A stretch of 64,000 nt of DNA. It comes from Flavobacteriales bacterium (GTDB lineage: Bacteria; Bacteroidota; Bacteroidia; Flavobacteriales_F; PHOS-HE28). Position 1 is the first letter of the stretch. Each line of letters starts with the position of its first letter. Location of the stretch: positions 310,001 through 374,000 of the forward strand of contig JADJCS010000009.1 of assembly GCA_016703105.1 (NCBI GenBank), read 5' to 3'. The translations under genes and the position numbers were made by a program. The notes beneath the pieces are model-generated. The model worked only from the letters and a program-made list of their open reading frames with translations. It was not told the origin of the DNA and made no database searches. Below are positions 47,914-57,265 of the stretch, piece by piece.

Positions 47914-48219
47914 ATGAACGTGAACGTGCATTCCATCCATTTCGACGCCGACAACAAGCTCGTTGGCTTCATCCATGAACGTCTTCGTAAGCTCGACCAA
48001 TTCCATGACCGCATATTGAGCGGCGAGGTTTTCCTGCGCCTGGAGCATGATGGCGAAAACCGGGAGAACAAGGTGGTGGAACTGAAGATGTTGGTGCCCG
48101 GTCGCGAGCTGTTCGCCAAACGCCAAAGCAAGACATTCGAAGAGGCCACTGATCAAGCCGCTGAAGCCATTCGCAGGCAGCTTGAGCGAGCTAAGCCACG
48201 GCTGAACAAGGCCTCTTGA
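47914..48219 (+). CDS. hpf: Ribosome hibernation-promoting factor (short HPF/YfiA)
   Basis: 101-aa protein that binds the 30S decoding centre and inactivates ribosomes in stationary phase. The start at 47914 (MNVNVHSIHFDADNKLVGFIHERL) is preferred over a TTG two codons earlier. Family residues: LEHDGENRENKVVELKMLVPG and FAKRQSKTFEEATDQAAEAIRRQLERAK. The length is that of the short form without the C-terminal dimerisation domain. It follows xerC directly, as usual for the phylum. Confidence 0.93.
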   Translation: MNVNVHSIHFDADNKLVGFIHERLRKLDQFHDRILSGEVFLRLEHDGENRENKVVELKMLVPGRELFAKRQSKTFEEATDQAAEAIRRQLERAKPRLNKAS

Positions 48220-48258
48220 TCTTACCGGAACCTCCGCCACCCCGCGTCGGGGGCGGAT

Positions 48259-48297
48259 GCATGCAGGGCCCATGGAAGTGTGGCCCTGCATGCGTTT
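48259..48297 (+). terminator. Terminator after hpf
   Basis: 12-bp perfect stem (gcatgcagggcc 48259-48270, ggccctgcatgc 48282-48293) with an 11-nt loop and a short gttt tail. It immediately precedes the promoter of the tRNA-tuf operon. Confidence 0.7.
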
Positions 48298-48325
48298 GGA
48301 GGGACCGGATACTTTCCTACATTTG
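48296..48325 (+). promoter_or_regulatory. Promoter of the tRNA-tuf operon
   Basis: TTG (48296-48298), 19-bp spacer, TACATTTG (48318-48325), an exact match to TTG-N19-TAnnTTTG. It lies 67 bp upstream of the first tRNA; the spacer in between shows no other feature. Confidence 0.85.
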
Positions 48326-48392
48326 CAGGCCCAATTCCAAGGCAAACCATCCTTGGAAGCGGGCAAAAGGCGTTCTTTCCCTTGCTGTACTT

Positions 48393-48465
48393 GCCAATGT
48401 AGCTCAGCTGGTAGAGCAGCTGATTTGTAATCAGCAGGTCGGGGGTTCGAATCCGCCCGTTGGCT
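48393..48465 (+). tRNA. tRNA-Thr (anticodon TGT)
   Basis: 73-nt cloverleaf. Acceptor GCCAATG/CGTTGGC, anticodon stem GCTGA/TCAGC with loop TTTGTAA giving anticodon TGT. The T stem GGGGG/CCGCC has a central G-G mismatch. CCA is not encoded. First gene of the tRNA cluster. Confidence 0.93.
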
Positions 48466-48480
48466 CCGTGAACGGGACGA

Positions 48481-48563
48481 GGGGAGATACCCAAGTGGCC
48501 AACGGGGGCAGACTGTAAATCTGCTGCTTCATCGCTTCACAGGTTCGAATCCTGTTCTCCCCA
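48481..48563 (+). tRNA. tRNA-Tyr (anticodon GTA)
   Basis: 83-nt class II tRNA with a long variable arm. Acceptor GGGGAGA/TCTCCCC, anticodon stem GCAGA/TCTGC with loop CTGTAAA. CCA not encoded. Confidence 0.95.
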
Positions 48564-48618
48564 CGCTTCACACGGAGCCGCTCGAAAGCAGGGCACGCAT
48601 TAGCCTCCAAACACTATT

Positions 48619-48691
48619 GCGGGAGTAGCTCAGTTGGTAGAGCATCAGCCTTCCAAGCTGAATGTCGCGGGTTCGAATCTCGTCTCCCGCT
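48619..48691 (+). tRNA. tRNA-Gly (anticodon TCC)
   Basis: 73-nt cloverleaf. Acceptor GCGGGAG/CTCCCGC, anticodon stem TCAGC/GCTGA with loop CTTCCAA. Confidence 0.95.
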
Positions 48692-48707
48692 CCACCCAGG
48701 AACATCG

Positions 48708-48779
<72 letters not shown>

Positions 48780-48856
48780 CCAGAAGGCGGGCGAACTAGG
48801 CAGGTACAATCAGTGAAGGAACCGATCAGGAAACAAGAACAACAACCGAACGACAA

Positions 48857-50044
<1,188 letters not shown>

Positions 50045-50067
50045 GGAACATAGACCAATGGAGGCTG

Positions 50068-50093
50068 GGCCGTCCCGCGAAAGCGGGACGGCC
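50068..50093 (+). terminator. Hairpin after tuf (terminator or processing site)
   Basis: 11-bp perfect GC-rich stem (50068-50078 with 50083-50093) closed by a GAAA tetraloop. Only a weak T-tract (ttcg) follows, so it may attenuate or mark RNA processing rather than end transcription fully. Confidence 0.55.
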
Positions 50094-50130
50094 TTCGCCG
50101 CCGAAAAGAGAACCACGGAACAGGACATCT

Positions 50131-50203
50131 ACGGGTGTAGCTCAATTGGTAGAGCGAAGGTCTCCAAAACCTTAGGCTGCGGGTTCGATTCCTGCCACCC
50201 GTG
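50131..50203 (+). tRNA. tRNA-Trp (anticodon CCA)
   Basis: 73-nt cloverleaf. Acceptor ACGGGTG/CACCCGT, anticodon stem AAGGT/ACCTT with loop CTCCAAA. The next three bases happen to read CCA. Located between tuf and secE, a conserved position in many Bacteroidota. Confidence 0.95.
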
Positions 50204-50230
50204 CCAACAGCGACCCGACCGAACAGACGA

Positions 50231-50458
50231 ATGGCAAGCTTCAAAACATACCTCAGCGAGAGCTACAACGAGCTCGTCAACAAGGTCTCCTGGCCCACAT
50301 GGAAGGAGTTGCAGGGCAGTGCCATCGTGGTACTTGTCACCGCGATGATCATCTCTCTTCTGGTGTTCGTGATGGATTACGTGTTCGGCGTCCACAACAT
50401 GACGAACGGGTCGTTCTGGAAGGGCATATTGGGGTTCATCTATAAACTGATGAGCTGA
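50231..50458 (+). CDS. secE: Preprotein translocase subunit SecE
   Basis: 75-aa small subunit of the SecYEG channel in the inner membrane. The start at 50231 (MASFKTYLSESYNELVNKVSWPTWKEL) gives the conserved amphipathic N-terminal helix with the VSWPTWKEL signature, followed by one transmembrane segment (AIVVLVTAMIISLLVFVMDYVF). The stop overlaps the nusG start by one base (TGATG), so the two are coupled. Confidence 0.95.
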   Translation: MASFKTYLSESYNELVNKVSWPTWKELQGSAIVVLVTAMIISLLVFVMDYVFGVHNMTNGSFWKGILGFIYKLMS

Positions 50459-51018
50459 TGGCCACCACGACGACCGGCAACAAGAAGTGGTACGTGATCC
50501 GCGCCATCTCTGGCAAGGAGAAGAAGGTGAAGGAACTCATCGAGGGCGAGGTAAAGCGCTCCAACATGGGCACGTATATCTCCCAGTTGCTCATCCCGAC
50601 CGAGAAGTTCTACCAGATCCGTGATGGCAAGAAGGTGAGCAAGGAGCGCAACTTCTTTCCCGGCTATGTGTTGATGGAGGCGGATCTGACCGGTGAGATC
50701 GCGCACAGCATCAAGAACCTGCCGAACGTGATCGGGTTCCTCGGTGCGGAGAAGGGAGGCGACCCCTTGCCATTGCGCCAGAGCGAGGTGAACCGCATCC
50801 TAGGTACCGTGGATGAATTGGCGGAAACGGAAGAATCGATCCACAACCCCTACCACGTGGGTGAGGGCGTGAAAGTGATCGATGGTCCTTTCAATGGCTT
50901 CAACGGCGTGATCGAGGAGATCAATGAAGAGAAGAAGAAGCTGAAGGTGATGGTGAAGATCTTCGGAAGGAAGACCCCGCTCGAACTGAGCTTCATGCAA
51001 GTCGAAAAAGAAGTCTGA
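50458..51018 (+). CDS. nusG: Transcription termination/antitermination protein NusG
   Basis: 186-aa elongation factor that binds RNA polymerase through its NGN domain and links it to Rho or the ribosome through its KOW domain. N-terminal WYVIRAISGKEKKVKELIE and FPGYVLMEADLTGEI are the NGN signature. The C-terminal KOW domain is VIDGPFNGFNGVIEEINEEKKKLKV. The length is typical. It forms the usual secE-nusG-rplK order. Confidence 0.97.
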   Translation: MATTTTGNKKWYVIRAISGKEKKVKELIEGEVKRSNMGTYISQLLIPTEKFYQIRDGKKVSKERNFFPGYVLMEADLTGEIAHSIKNLPNVIGFLGAEKGGDPLPLRQSEVNRILGTVDELAETEESIHNPYHVGEGVKVIDGPFNGFNGVIEEINEEKKKLKVMVKIFGRKTPLELSFMQVEKEV

Positions 51019-51081
51019 CGTAAGGAAAACCGTCCGAGCTGACCGAGAGGAAGGCGTTACCAAGGACACAAACCAAGCAAC

Positions 51082-51528
51082 ATGGCCAAGGAAATTTCGG
51101 GGCTGATCAAGCTCCAGGTAAAAGGAGGGGCCGCGAACCCCTCACCACCCATCGGACCGGCGCTCGGCGCCAAAGGGGTGAACATCATGGAGTTCTGCAA
51201 GCAGTTCAATGCTCGCACGCAGGACAAAGCCGGCAAAGTACTGCCCGTGGTAATCACGGTCTACAGCGACAAGTCGTTCGACTTCATCATCAAGACGCCA
51301 CCCGCCGCTGTGCAGATCATCGATGCGGCCAAGATCAAAGGTGGTAGCGGCGTGCCCCAGACCAAAAAGGTGGGAAGCATCACCTGGGACCAGGTGAAGG
51401 CCATCGCCGAGGACAAGATGCCCGATCTGAACTGCTTCACCGTGGAGAGCGCCATGAGCATGGTGGCCGGCACGGCCCGGAGCATGGGGGTCACGGTTTC
51501 TGGCAAGAACCCATTGGAAAAAGCCTGA
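51082..51528 (+). CDS. rplK: 50S ribosomal protein L11
   Basis: 148-aa protein of the GTPase-associated centre. Conserved N-terminal LIKLQVKGGAANPSPPIGPALGAKGVNIMEFCKQFNA, with the Pro-rich thiostrepton-contact region, and C-terminal rRNA-binding domain (AMSMVAGTARSMGVTV). It begins the rplKAJL run; no leader structure of note is visible in the 63-bp gap after nusG. Confidence 0.97.
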   Translation: MAKEISGLIKLQVKGGAANPSPPIGPALGAKGVNIMEFCKQFNARTQDKAGKVLPVVITVYSDKSFDFIIKTPPAAVQIIDAAKIKGGSGVPQTKKVGSITWDQVKAIAEDKMPDLNCFTVESAMSMVAGTARSMGVTVSGKNPLEKA

Positions 51529-51532
51529 CACC

Positions 51533-52225
51533 ATGCCGACCCTATCCAAGAAGCGCAAGGCCGCAATGGCCAAGTTCGACACCTCCAAGGCCTATGGCCT
51601 GAGCGAGGCTACGCAGATCGTGAAACAGATCAGTACCACCAAGTTCGACGCTACGGTGGATATCGCCGTGCGTTTGGGCGTGGATCCGAAGAAGAGCACC
51701 GAAATGGTGCGCGGTGTGGTGAGCCTGCCACACGGTACGGGCCGCACCGTGAACGTATTGGTGCTCGCCGATCCCGCCAAATGCGAGGAAGCCCTTGCCG
51801 CTGGCGCCGATATGGCCGGACTGGAAGAGTACATCGAGAAGATCAAGGGTGGTTGGACCAGTGTGGACGTGATCATCTGCACCCCGGCCGTAATGGCCAA
51901 AGTGGGCGCGCTGGGCCGTGTGCTCGGTCCCCGTGGCCTCATGCCCAACCCCAAGACCGGAACCGTGACCATGGACGTGGCCAAAGCCGTGAAAGAGGTG
52001 AAGGCCGGTAAGATCGATTTCAAAGTGGACAAGGCGGGCATTATCCACGCGGTGATCGGCAAAGCCTCTTTCGATGCGGTGAAGCTCAGTGAGAACGCCA
52101 ACGAGTTGATCCAGACCCTTTTAAAGCTGAAGCCGAGCACGGCGAAAGGCACTTACATCAAGAGCATCGCCATCAGCAGCACCATGAGCCCGGGCGTTCA
52201 GGTGGACACCCGTACGATGCAGTGA
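51533..52225 (+). CDS. rplA: 50S ribosomal protein L1
   Basis: 230-aa protein of the L1 stalk, which moves tRNA out of the E site. Signature segments TVDIAVRLGVDPKKSTEMVRGVVSLPHGTG, GLMPNPKTGTVT and KAGIIHAVIGKASF are present. It starts 4 bp after rplK, so the two are coupled. In many bacteria L1 represses its own mRNA; no clear operator is seen here. Confidence 0.97.
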   Translation: MPTLSKKRKAAMAKFDTSKAYGLSEATQIVKQISTTKFDATVDIAVRLGVDPKKSTEMVRGVVSLPHGTGRTVNVLVLADPAKCEEALAAGADMAGLEEYIEKIKGGWTSVDVIICTPAVMAKVGALGRVLGPRGLMPNPKTGTVTMDVAKAVKEVKAGKIDFKVDKAGIIHAVIGKASFDAVKLSENANELIQTLLKLKPSTAKGTYIKSIAISSTMSPGVQVDTRTMQ

Positions 52226-52244
52226 TACCAACAGCACGATAACC

Positions 52245-52775
52245 ATGGCAACCCGAACCGAAAAGGACCAAGAGATCGCCACGCTGGTGGAGGACCTCAA
52301 CGCGAGCAATGTGATCTATCTGGCCGATAGCAGTGATCTGTCGGCCGAGGCGACCAGCAACCTTCGCCGCGCCTGCTTCAAGAGCGGCATCCGCATGAAA
52401 GTGGTGAAGAACACCCTGCTGAAGAAGGCGATGGAGCGGATCGAAAGCCGGGACTATAGCGGCTTGCTCGGCACACTGAAAGGCCAGACCTCGATCATGT
52501 TCGCCGAGAAGGGCAATACCCCGGCCAAGGTGATCCAGGATTTCCGCAAGAAGCATAAGAAGCCCTTGCTGAAGAGCGCTTGGATCGACGAGGCCGTTTT
52601 CATCGGTGATGATCATGTGGCCATGCTGAGCAACCTGAAGGGCAAGGAGGAGCTCATCGGTGATATCATCGCGCTGCTCCAGAGCCCGATCAAGAACGTC
52701 ATCGGCGGCTTGCAGGCCAGCGGTGGCCAGAAGATCGCCGGTTTGGTGAAGACCCTCCAGGACCGCGCCGCCTGA
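52245..52775 (+). CDS. rplJ: 50S ribosomal protein L10
   Basis: 176-aa stalk-base protein that binds 23S rRNA and anchors L7/L12 dimers through its C-terminal helix. Conserved: LVEDLNASNVIYLADSSDLSAEATSNLRR, MKVVKNTLLKKAME and LKGQTSIMFAEKG. The gap after rplA is only 19 bp, too short for a classical L10 leader RNA. Confidence 0.96.
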   Translation: MATRTEKDQEIATLVEDLNASNVIYLADSSDLSAEATSNLRRACFKSGIRMKVVKNTLLKKAMERIESRDYSGLLGTLKGQTSIMFAEKGNTPAKVIQDFRKKHKKPLLKSAWIDEAVFIGDDHVAMLSNLKGKEELIGDIIALLQSPIKNVIGGLQASGGQKIAGLVKTLQDRAA

Positions 52776-52842
52776 ACCCAAGACCCAACGCGTTACGCAC
52801 TTCCACGATAGCTTCTCAACAAACAGTAACAACCCCCGAAAG

Positions 52843-53220
52843 ATGGCAGATATCAAAGCCCTGGGCGATCAGCTCGTTGGCCTCACCGTGAAAGAGGTCA
52901 ATGAACTTGCCCAGTACCTCAAGGACGAATACAAGATCGAACCCGCTGCGGCCGCTGTGGCCATGGTGGCTGGTGGTGCCGCCGGTGGTGGCGAAGCAGC
53001 CGCTGCGCAGACCGCCTTCGATGTGATCCTGAAACACGGTGGCCAGAACAAACTGGCCGTGGTGAAGCTCGTGAAAGAGCTCACCGGCCTGGGCCTGAAA
53101 GAGGCAAAGGACCTGGTGGACGGTGCCCCCAAGCCGCTGAAAGAAGGTGTGTCCAAGGAGGACGCCGAATCGATCAAACAGCAGCTGACCGAAGCCGGCG
53201 CCGAAGTCGAGGTCAAGTAA
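52843..53220 (+). CDS. rplL: 50S ribosomal protein L7/L12
   Basis: 125-aa acidic stalk protein that recruits translation GTPases. N-terminal dimerisation domain (IKALGDQLVGLTVKEVNELAQYLKD), Ala/Gly-rich hinge (AAAAVAMVAGGAAGGGEAAAAQ), and C-terminal domain (NKLAVVKLVKELTGLGLKEAKDLVDGAPKPLKEG). It ends the ribosomal-protein part of the operon; a structured 178-bp gap leads to rpoB. Confidence 0.97.
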   Translation: MADIKALGDQLVGLTVKEVNELAQYLKDEYKIEPAAAAVAMVAGGAAGGGEAAAAQTAFDVILKHGGQNKLAVVKLVKELTGLGLKEAKDLVDGAPKPLKEGVSKEDAESIKQQLTEAGAEVEVK

Positions 53221-53237
53221 AGCCCCTGACGACGCAA

Positions 53238-53295
53238 CGACCACGGCAGATCGGGCAGGCTCCCGCAAGGGGCCTTTCCGTTCGTGCCGTGGTCG
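53238..53295 (+). promoter_or_regulatory. Long-range hairpin between rplL and rpoB (attenuator or processing site)
   Basis: An 11-bp perfect stem (cgaccacggca 53238-53248, tgccgtggtcg 53285-53295) encloses a 36-nt loop. An alternative pairing, gcccct (53222-53227) with aggggc (53268-53273) followed by ctttcc, would act like a weak terminator. The position matches the rplL-rpoB attenuator/RNase III region known in other bacteria; function here is inferred. Confidence 0.5.
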
Positions 53296-53398
53296 CATGT
53301 CGTTCCCTGCCCGCATAAGCGGCCGCCCACAGGCACAGAGCCTCCGGCCCCGCCACGTAGTCCGGTCCTTCTCGTTCCTTTTCCCCCGATCGCAACCC

Positions 53399-56300
53399 AT
53401 GGCCCAGGCGAAGACCCATTCCAAGAAGAGCAAGCGCATCGATTTCGGATCGAATCCCCTGCCCACCCCGTATCCCGATTTCCTCGACATCCAGTTGAAG
53501 AGCTTCGAGGAGTTCTTCCAGATCGAGACCCTGCCCGAACACCGCCAAAGTGAAGGCTTGTTCAAGGTGTTCTCGGAGAATTTCCCGATCACGGACACCC
53601 GCAACCAGTTCGTGCTGGAGTTCCTTGATTATTTCATCGATCCGCCCCGGTACAGCATTGACGAGTGCATCGAGCGCGGCCTCACCTACAGTGTTCCGCT
53701 GAAGGCCAAGCTGAAGCTCTACTGCACCGACCCAGAGCACGAGGATTTCGAGACCATCGTGCAGGACGTCTACCTCGGCCAGATCCCCTACATGACCCCC
53801 AAAGGCTCGTTCGTGGTGAACGGCGCCGAGCGGGTCGTCGTTTCCCAATTGCACCGCAGCCCGGGCGTGTTCTTCGGCCAAAGCCGACACGCTAACGGAA
53901 CCAAGTTGTACAGCGCCCGTGTCATCCCCTTTAAAGGGTCGTGGATCGAATTCGCCACGGACATCAACGGGGTGATGTACGCATACATCGACCGTAAGAA
54001 GAAGTTGCCGGTGACCACGCTTTTGCGTGCCATCGGTTTTGAGAGCGACAAGGACATCCTGGAGATCTTCGGCCTGGCCGACGAGGTGAAGGTGACCAAG
54101 GCGAACATGAAGGAGGCCGTGGGCCGCAAGCTCGCCGCCCGTGTGCTGAAGACCTGGGTGGAGGACTTCGTGGATGAGGATACCGGCGAGGTGGTCTCTA
54201 TCGAGCGTAACGAAGTATTGATCGACCGCGAAACGATCATCGAGGACCACCATGTGGACCAGATCGTGGAAAGCGGCGCCAAGACGATCATCCTGCACAA
54301 AGCGGGAGTGAACGCCGCGGATTACGCCCTGATCTACAATACCCTGCAGAAGGACACCTCGAACTCCGAGAAGGAGGCTGTGGAGGTGATCTACCGCCAG
54401 CTGCGCAATGCCGAACCACCCGATCTGGAAACAGCGCGTGGCGTGATCGACAAGCTGTTCTTCAGCGAGCAGCGCTATGACCTCGGTGAGGTGGGCCGCT
54501 ATCGGATCAACAAGAAGCTCGGCCTCGAAAGCGAGCTGAGCGTGAGGGTGTTGACCAAGGAGGACATCATCAGCATCATTCGCTACTTGATCGAGTTGGT
54601 GAACTCGAAAGCGGATGTGGACGACATTGACCACTTGAGCAATCGCCGCGTGCGCACCGTGGGCGAGCAGTTGCACGCCCAGTTCGGCGTGGGGCTGGCC
54701 CGTATGGCCCGCACCATCCGCGAGCGCATGAACGTGCGCGACAACGAGGTGTTCACGCCCACCGATCTGATCAACGCCAAGACCCTGAGCTCAGTGATCA
54801 ATTCGTTCTTCGGAACGAACCAGCTGAGCCAGTTCATGGACCAGACCAACCCGCTGGCCGAGATCACCCACAAGCGGCGCATGAGCGCCCTCGGACCCGG
54901 AGGTCTTAGCCGCGAGCGTGCCGGTTTCGAAGTACGCGACGTACACTACACGCACTACGGCCGTCTCTGCACCATTGAGACCCCTGAGGGACCGAACATC
55001 GGTCTTATCAGTTCGCTCTGCGTGTACAGCAAGATCAATCACCTTGGGTTCATTGAGACCCCATACCGCCATGTGAAGGAGGGAAAGGTGGATCTGAAAG
55101 CCGAGCCGATCTACCTCAGCGCCGAAGAAGAGGACAACAAGGTTATCGCGCAGGCGATAGCGCAGCTGACCGACACCGGAGTGTTCGAGACCAAGCGCGT
55201 GAAGGCGCGCCTGATGGGCGATTTCCCGGTGGTCGCCCCCACGGAGATCAACCTGATGGACGTGGCCCCCAACCAGATCGCTTCTATTGCGGCTAGCCTG
55301 ATCCCATTCCTCGAACACAACGATGCCAACCGCGCCCTGATGGGCTCGAACATGATGCGCCAGGCCGTTCCGCTACTGCGGCCCGAAGCCCCGATCGTGG
55401 GCACCGGCCTGGAGGAATTGGTGGCGCGCGACAGCCGCGTGCTCCTCACCGCCGAAGGCGATGGGGTGGTGAAGAGCGTGGATGCCGACAAGATCATCAT
55501 CGACTACAAGCGCACCGACGACGAGCGGATCGTGAGCTTCCACGGCGATGAGAAGGAGTACAAGCTCACCAAGTTCCTCAAAACGAACCAGAGCACTTGC
55601 ATGAACCTTCGCCCTATCGTTCGCAAGGGCGAGAAAGTGACGGCGGGTCAGACCCTTTGCGAAGGCTACGGCACACAGGACGGTGAACTGGCGATCGGGC
55701 GTAACCTGCTCGTGGCCTTCATGCCGTGGAAGGGCTACAACTTCGAGGATGCCATCGTGATCAGTGAGCGCGTAGCGCGCGAGGACATCTTCACCTCCAT
55801 CCATATCGATGAGTACATCATGGAGGTGCGTGACACCAAGCGTGGCTTGGAGGAGTTGACGGCCGACATCCCCAACGTGAGCGAAGAGGCCACCAAGGAC
55901 CTCGACGAGAACGGCTTGATCCGCATCGGCGCGGAGATCAACGAGGGCGACATCCTCATCGGCAAGATCACACCGAAAGGAGAAACCGACCCTTCACCGG
56001 AAGAGAAACTGCTGCGCGCCATTTTCGGCGACAAGGCCGGCGATGTTAAGGACGCCAGCCTGAAGGCGCCTCCCAGCACCCGAGGCGTGGTCATCGATAA
56101 GAAGCTCTTCAGCCGTGCCATTAAGGACAAGAAGGGCAAGACCAACGAGAAGGCCGTACTTGAAGCCATCGACAAGGATTACGACAAGGAGCTCGGTGAG
56201 TTGCGCTCCGTGCTCGTGGACAAGATGATGCAGGTGGTGAACGGTATGGCGAGCGACGGTGTCTTCAACAAGTACAAGGAGGAGCAGATCAAGAAGGGCG

Positions 56301-57220
56301 TCAAGTTCAGCCCTAAAGTGCTCCAAGGCATCGACTTCGTCACCGTGGACCCCACCAACTGGACCGCGGACAAGAAGGTGAACGAATTGGTGCGCCAACT
56401 CATCCACAACTACAACATTCGCCACAACGATATCAGTGGTGTGTACAAGCGCAAGAAGTTCCAGGTGAGCATCGGCGACGAACTGCCCGCCGGTATCGTG
56501 AAGCTGGCGAAGGTCTATGTGGCTGCCAAGCGGAAGCTCACCGTCGGAGACAAGATGGCTGGCCGCCACGGCAACAAAGGGATCGTGGCCCGCATCGTTC
56601 GCGATGCGGACATGCCCTACTTGGAGGATGGTACTCCGGTGGATATCGTGCTCAACCCGTTGGGCGTGCCTTCCCGCATGAACTTGGGACAGATCTATGA
56701 GACCGTGCTCGGTTGGGCCGGTCTGCGCCTCGGTCGCAAGTACGCCACGCCCATCTTCGATGGAGCCACGCTGGAGGAGATCCATGCCGAGACCAAAGAG
56801 GCAGGCGTACCGGATTACGGCCGCATCTTCCTGCACGATGGCGGCACGGGGGAACGGTTCCACCAGCCGGCCACCGTGGGTGTGATCTACATGATCAAGC
56901 TCGCGCACATGGTGGACGATAAGATGCACGCGCGTTCCATCGGGCCCTACAGCCTGATCACCCAGCAGCCGTTGGGTGGTAAGGCCCAGTTCGGTGGTCA
57001 GCGGTTCGGTGAGATGGAAGTGTGGGCCTTGGAAGCCTTTGGTGCCGCCAACATCCTCCAGGAGATCCTCACCGTGAAGAGCGATGACGTGGTGGGGCGC
57101 GCCAAGGCGTATGAGGCGATCGTGAAGGGCGAACCCCTCCCGGCCCCTGGCATCCCCGAGTCGTTCAACGTGCTGCTCCATGAACTGCGCGGCCTCGCGC
57201 TCAATGTGACGCTCGAATGA
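53399..57220 (+). CDS. rpoB: DNA-directed RNA polymerase subunit beta
   Basis: 1,273-aa catalytic subunit, target of rifampicin. The start at 53399 (MAQAKTHSKKSKRIDFGSNPLPTPYPDFLDIQLKSF) is chosen because the 34 upstream codons of the same frame are non-homologous. The rifampicin region is intact (FFGTNQLSQFMDQTNPLAEITHKRRMSALGPGGL), as are TPEGPNIGLI, the NLLVAFMPWKGYNFEDAIVISE core and the C-terminal GGKAQFGGQRFGEMEVWALEAFGAA. The length and insert pattern suit Bacteroidota. It is followed 45 bp later by rpoC. Confidence 0.98.
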   Translation: MAQAKTHSKKSKRIDFGSNPLPTPYPDFLDIQLKSFEEFFQIETLPEHRQSEGLFKVFSENFPITDTRNQFVLEFLDYFIDPPRYSIDECIERGLTYSVPLKAKLKLYCTDPEHEDFETIVQDVYLGQIPYMTPKGSFVVNGAERVVVSQLHRSPGVFFGQSRHANGTKLYSARVIPFKGSWIEFATDINGVMYAYIDRKKKLPVTTLLRAIGFESDKDILEIFGLADEVKVTKANMKEAVGRKLAARVLKTWVEDFVDEDTGEVVSIERNEVLIDRETIIEDHHVDQIVESGAKTIILHKAGVNAADYALIYNTLQKDTSNSEKEAVEVIYRQLRNAEPPDLETARGVIDKLFFSEQRYDLGEVGRYRINKKLGLESELSVRVLTKEDIISIIRYLIELVNSKADVDDIDHLSNRRVRTVGEQLHAQFGVGLARMARTIRERMNVRDNEVFTPTDLINAKTLSSVINSFFGTNQLSQFMDQTNPLAEITHKRRMSALGPGGLSRERAGFEVRDVHYTHYGRLCTIETPEGPNIGLISSLCVYSKINHLGFIETPYRHVKEGKVDLKAEPIYLSAEEEDNKVIAQAIAQLTDTGVFETKRVKARLMGDFPVVAPTEINLMDVAPNQIASIAASLIPFLEHNDANRALMGSNMMRQAVPLLRPEAPIVGTGLEELVARDSRVLLTAEGDGVVKSVDADKIIIDYKRTDDERIVSFHGDEKEYKLTKFLKTNQSTCMNLRPIVRKGEKVTAGQTLCEGYGTQDGELAIGRNLLVAFMPWKGYNFEDAIVISERVAREDIFTSIHIDEYIMEVRDTKRGLEELTADIPNVSEEATKDLDENGLIRIGAEINEGDILIGKITPKGETDPSPEEKLLRAIFGDKAGDVKDASLKAPPSTRGVVIDKKLFSRAIKDKKGKTNEKAVLEAIDKDYDKELGELRSVLVDKMMQVVNGMASDGVFNKYKEEQIKKGVKFSPKVLQGIDFVTVDPTNWTADKKVNELVRQLIHNYNIRHNDISGVYKRKKFQVSIGDELPAGIVKLAKVYVAAKRKLTVGDKMAGRHGNKGIVARIVRDADMPYLEDGTPVDIVLNPLGVPSRMNLGQIYETVLGWAGLRLGRKYATPIFDGATLEEIHAETKEAGVPDYGRIFLHDGGTGERFHQPATVGVIYMIKLAHMVDDKMHARSIGPYSLITQQPLGGKAQFGGQRFGEMEVWALEAFGAANILQEILTVKSDDVVGRAKAYEAIVKGEPLPAPGIPESFNVLLHELRGLALNVTLE

Positions 57221-57265
57221 GCGCCACCCGGTCACTGATGGTCGAACGCATTGCAAAGCGATAAC

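Noticed and set aside
50204..50206. Genome-encoded CCA end on tRNA-Trp
   Set aside because: The other four tRNAs lack a complete encoded CCA immediately after a normal discriminator pattern, so this is probably coincidence.
52226..52244. L10 leader RNA upstream of rplJ
   Set aside because: The gap is only 19 bp and has no room for the known structure.
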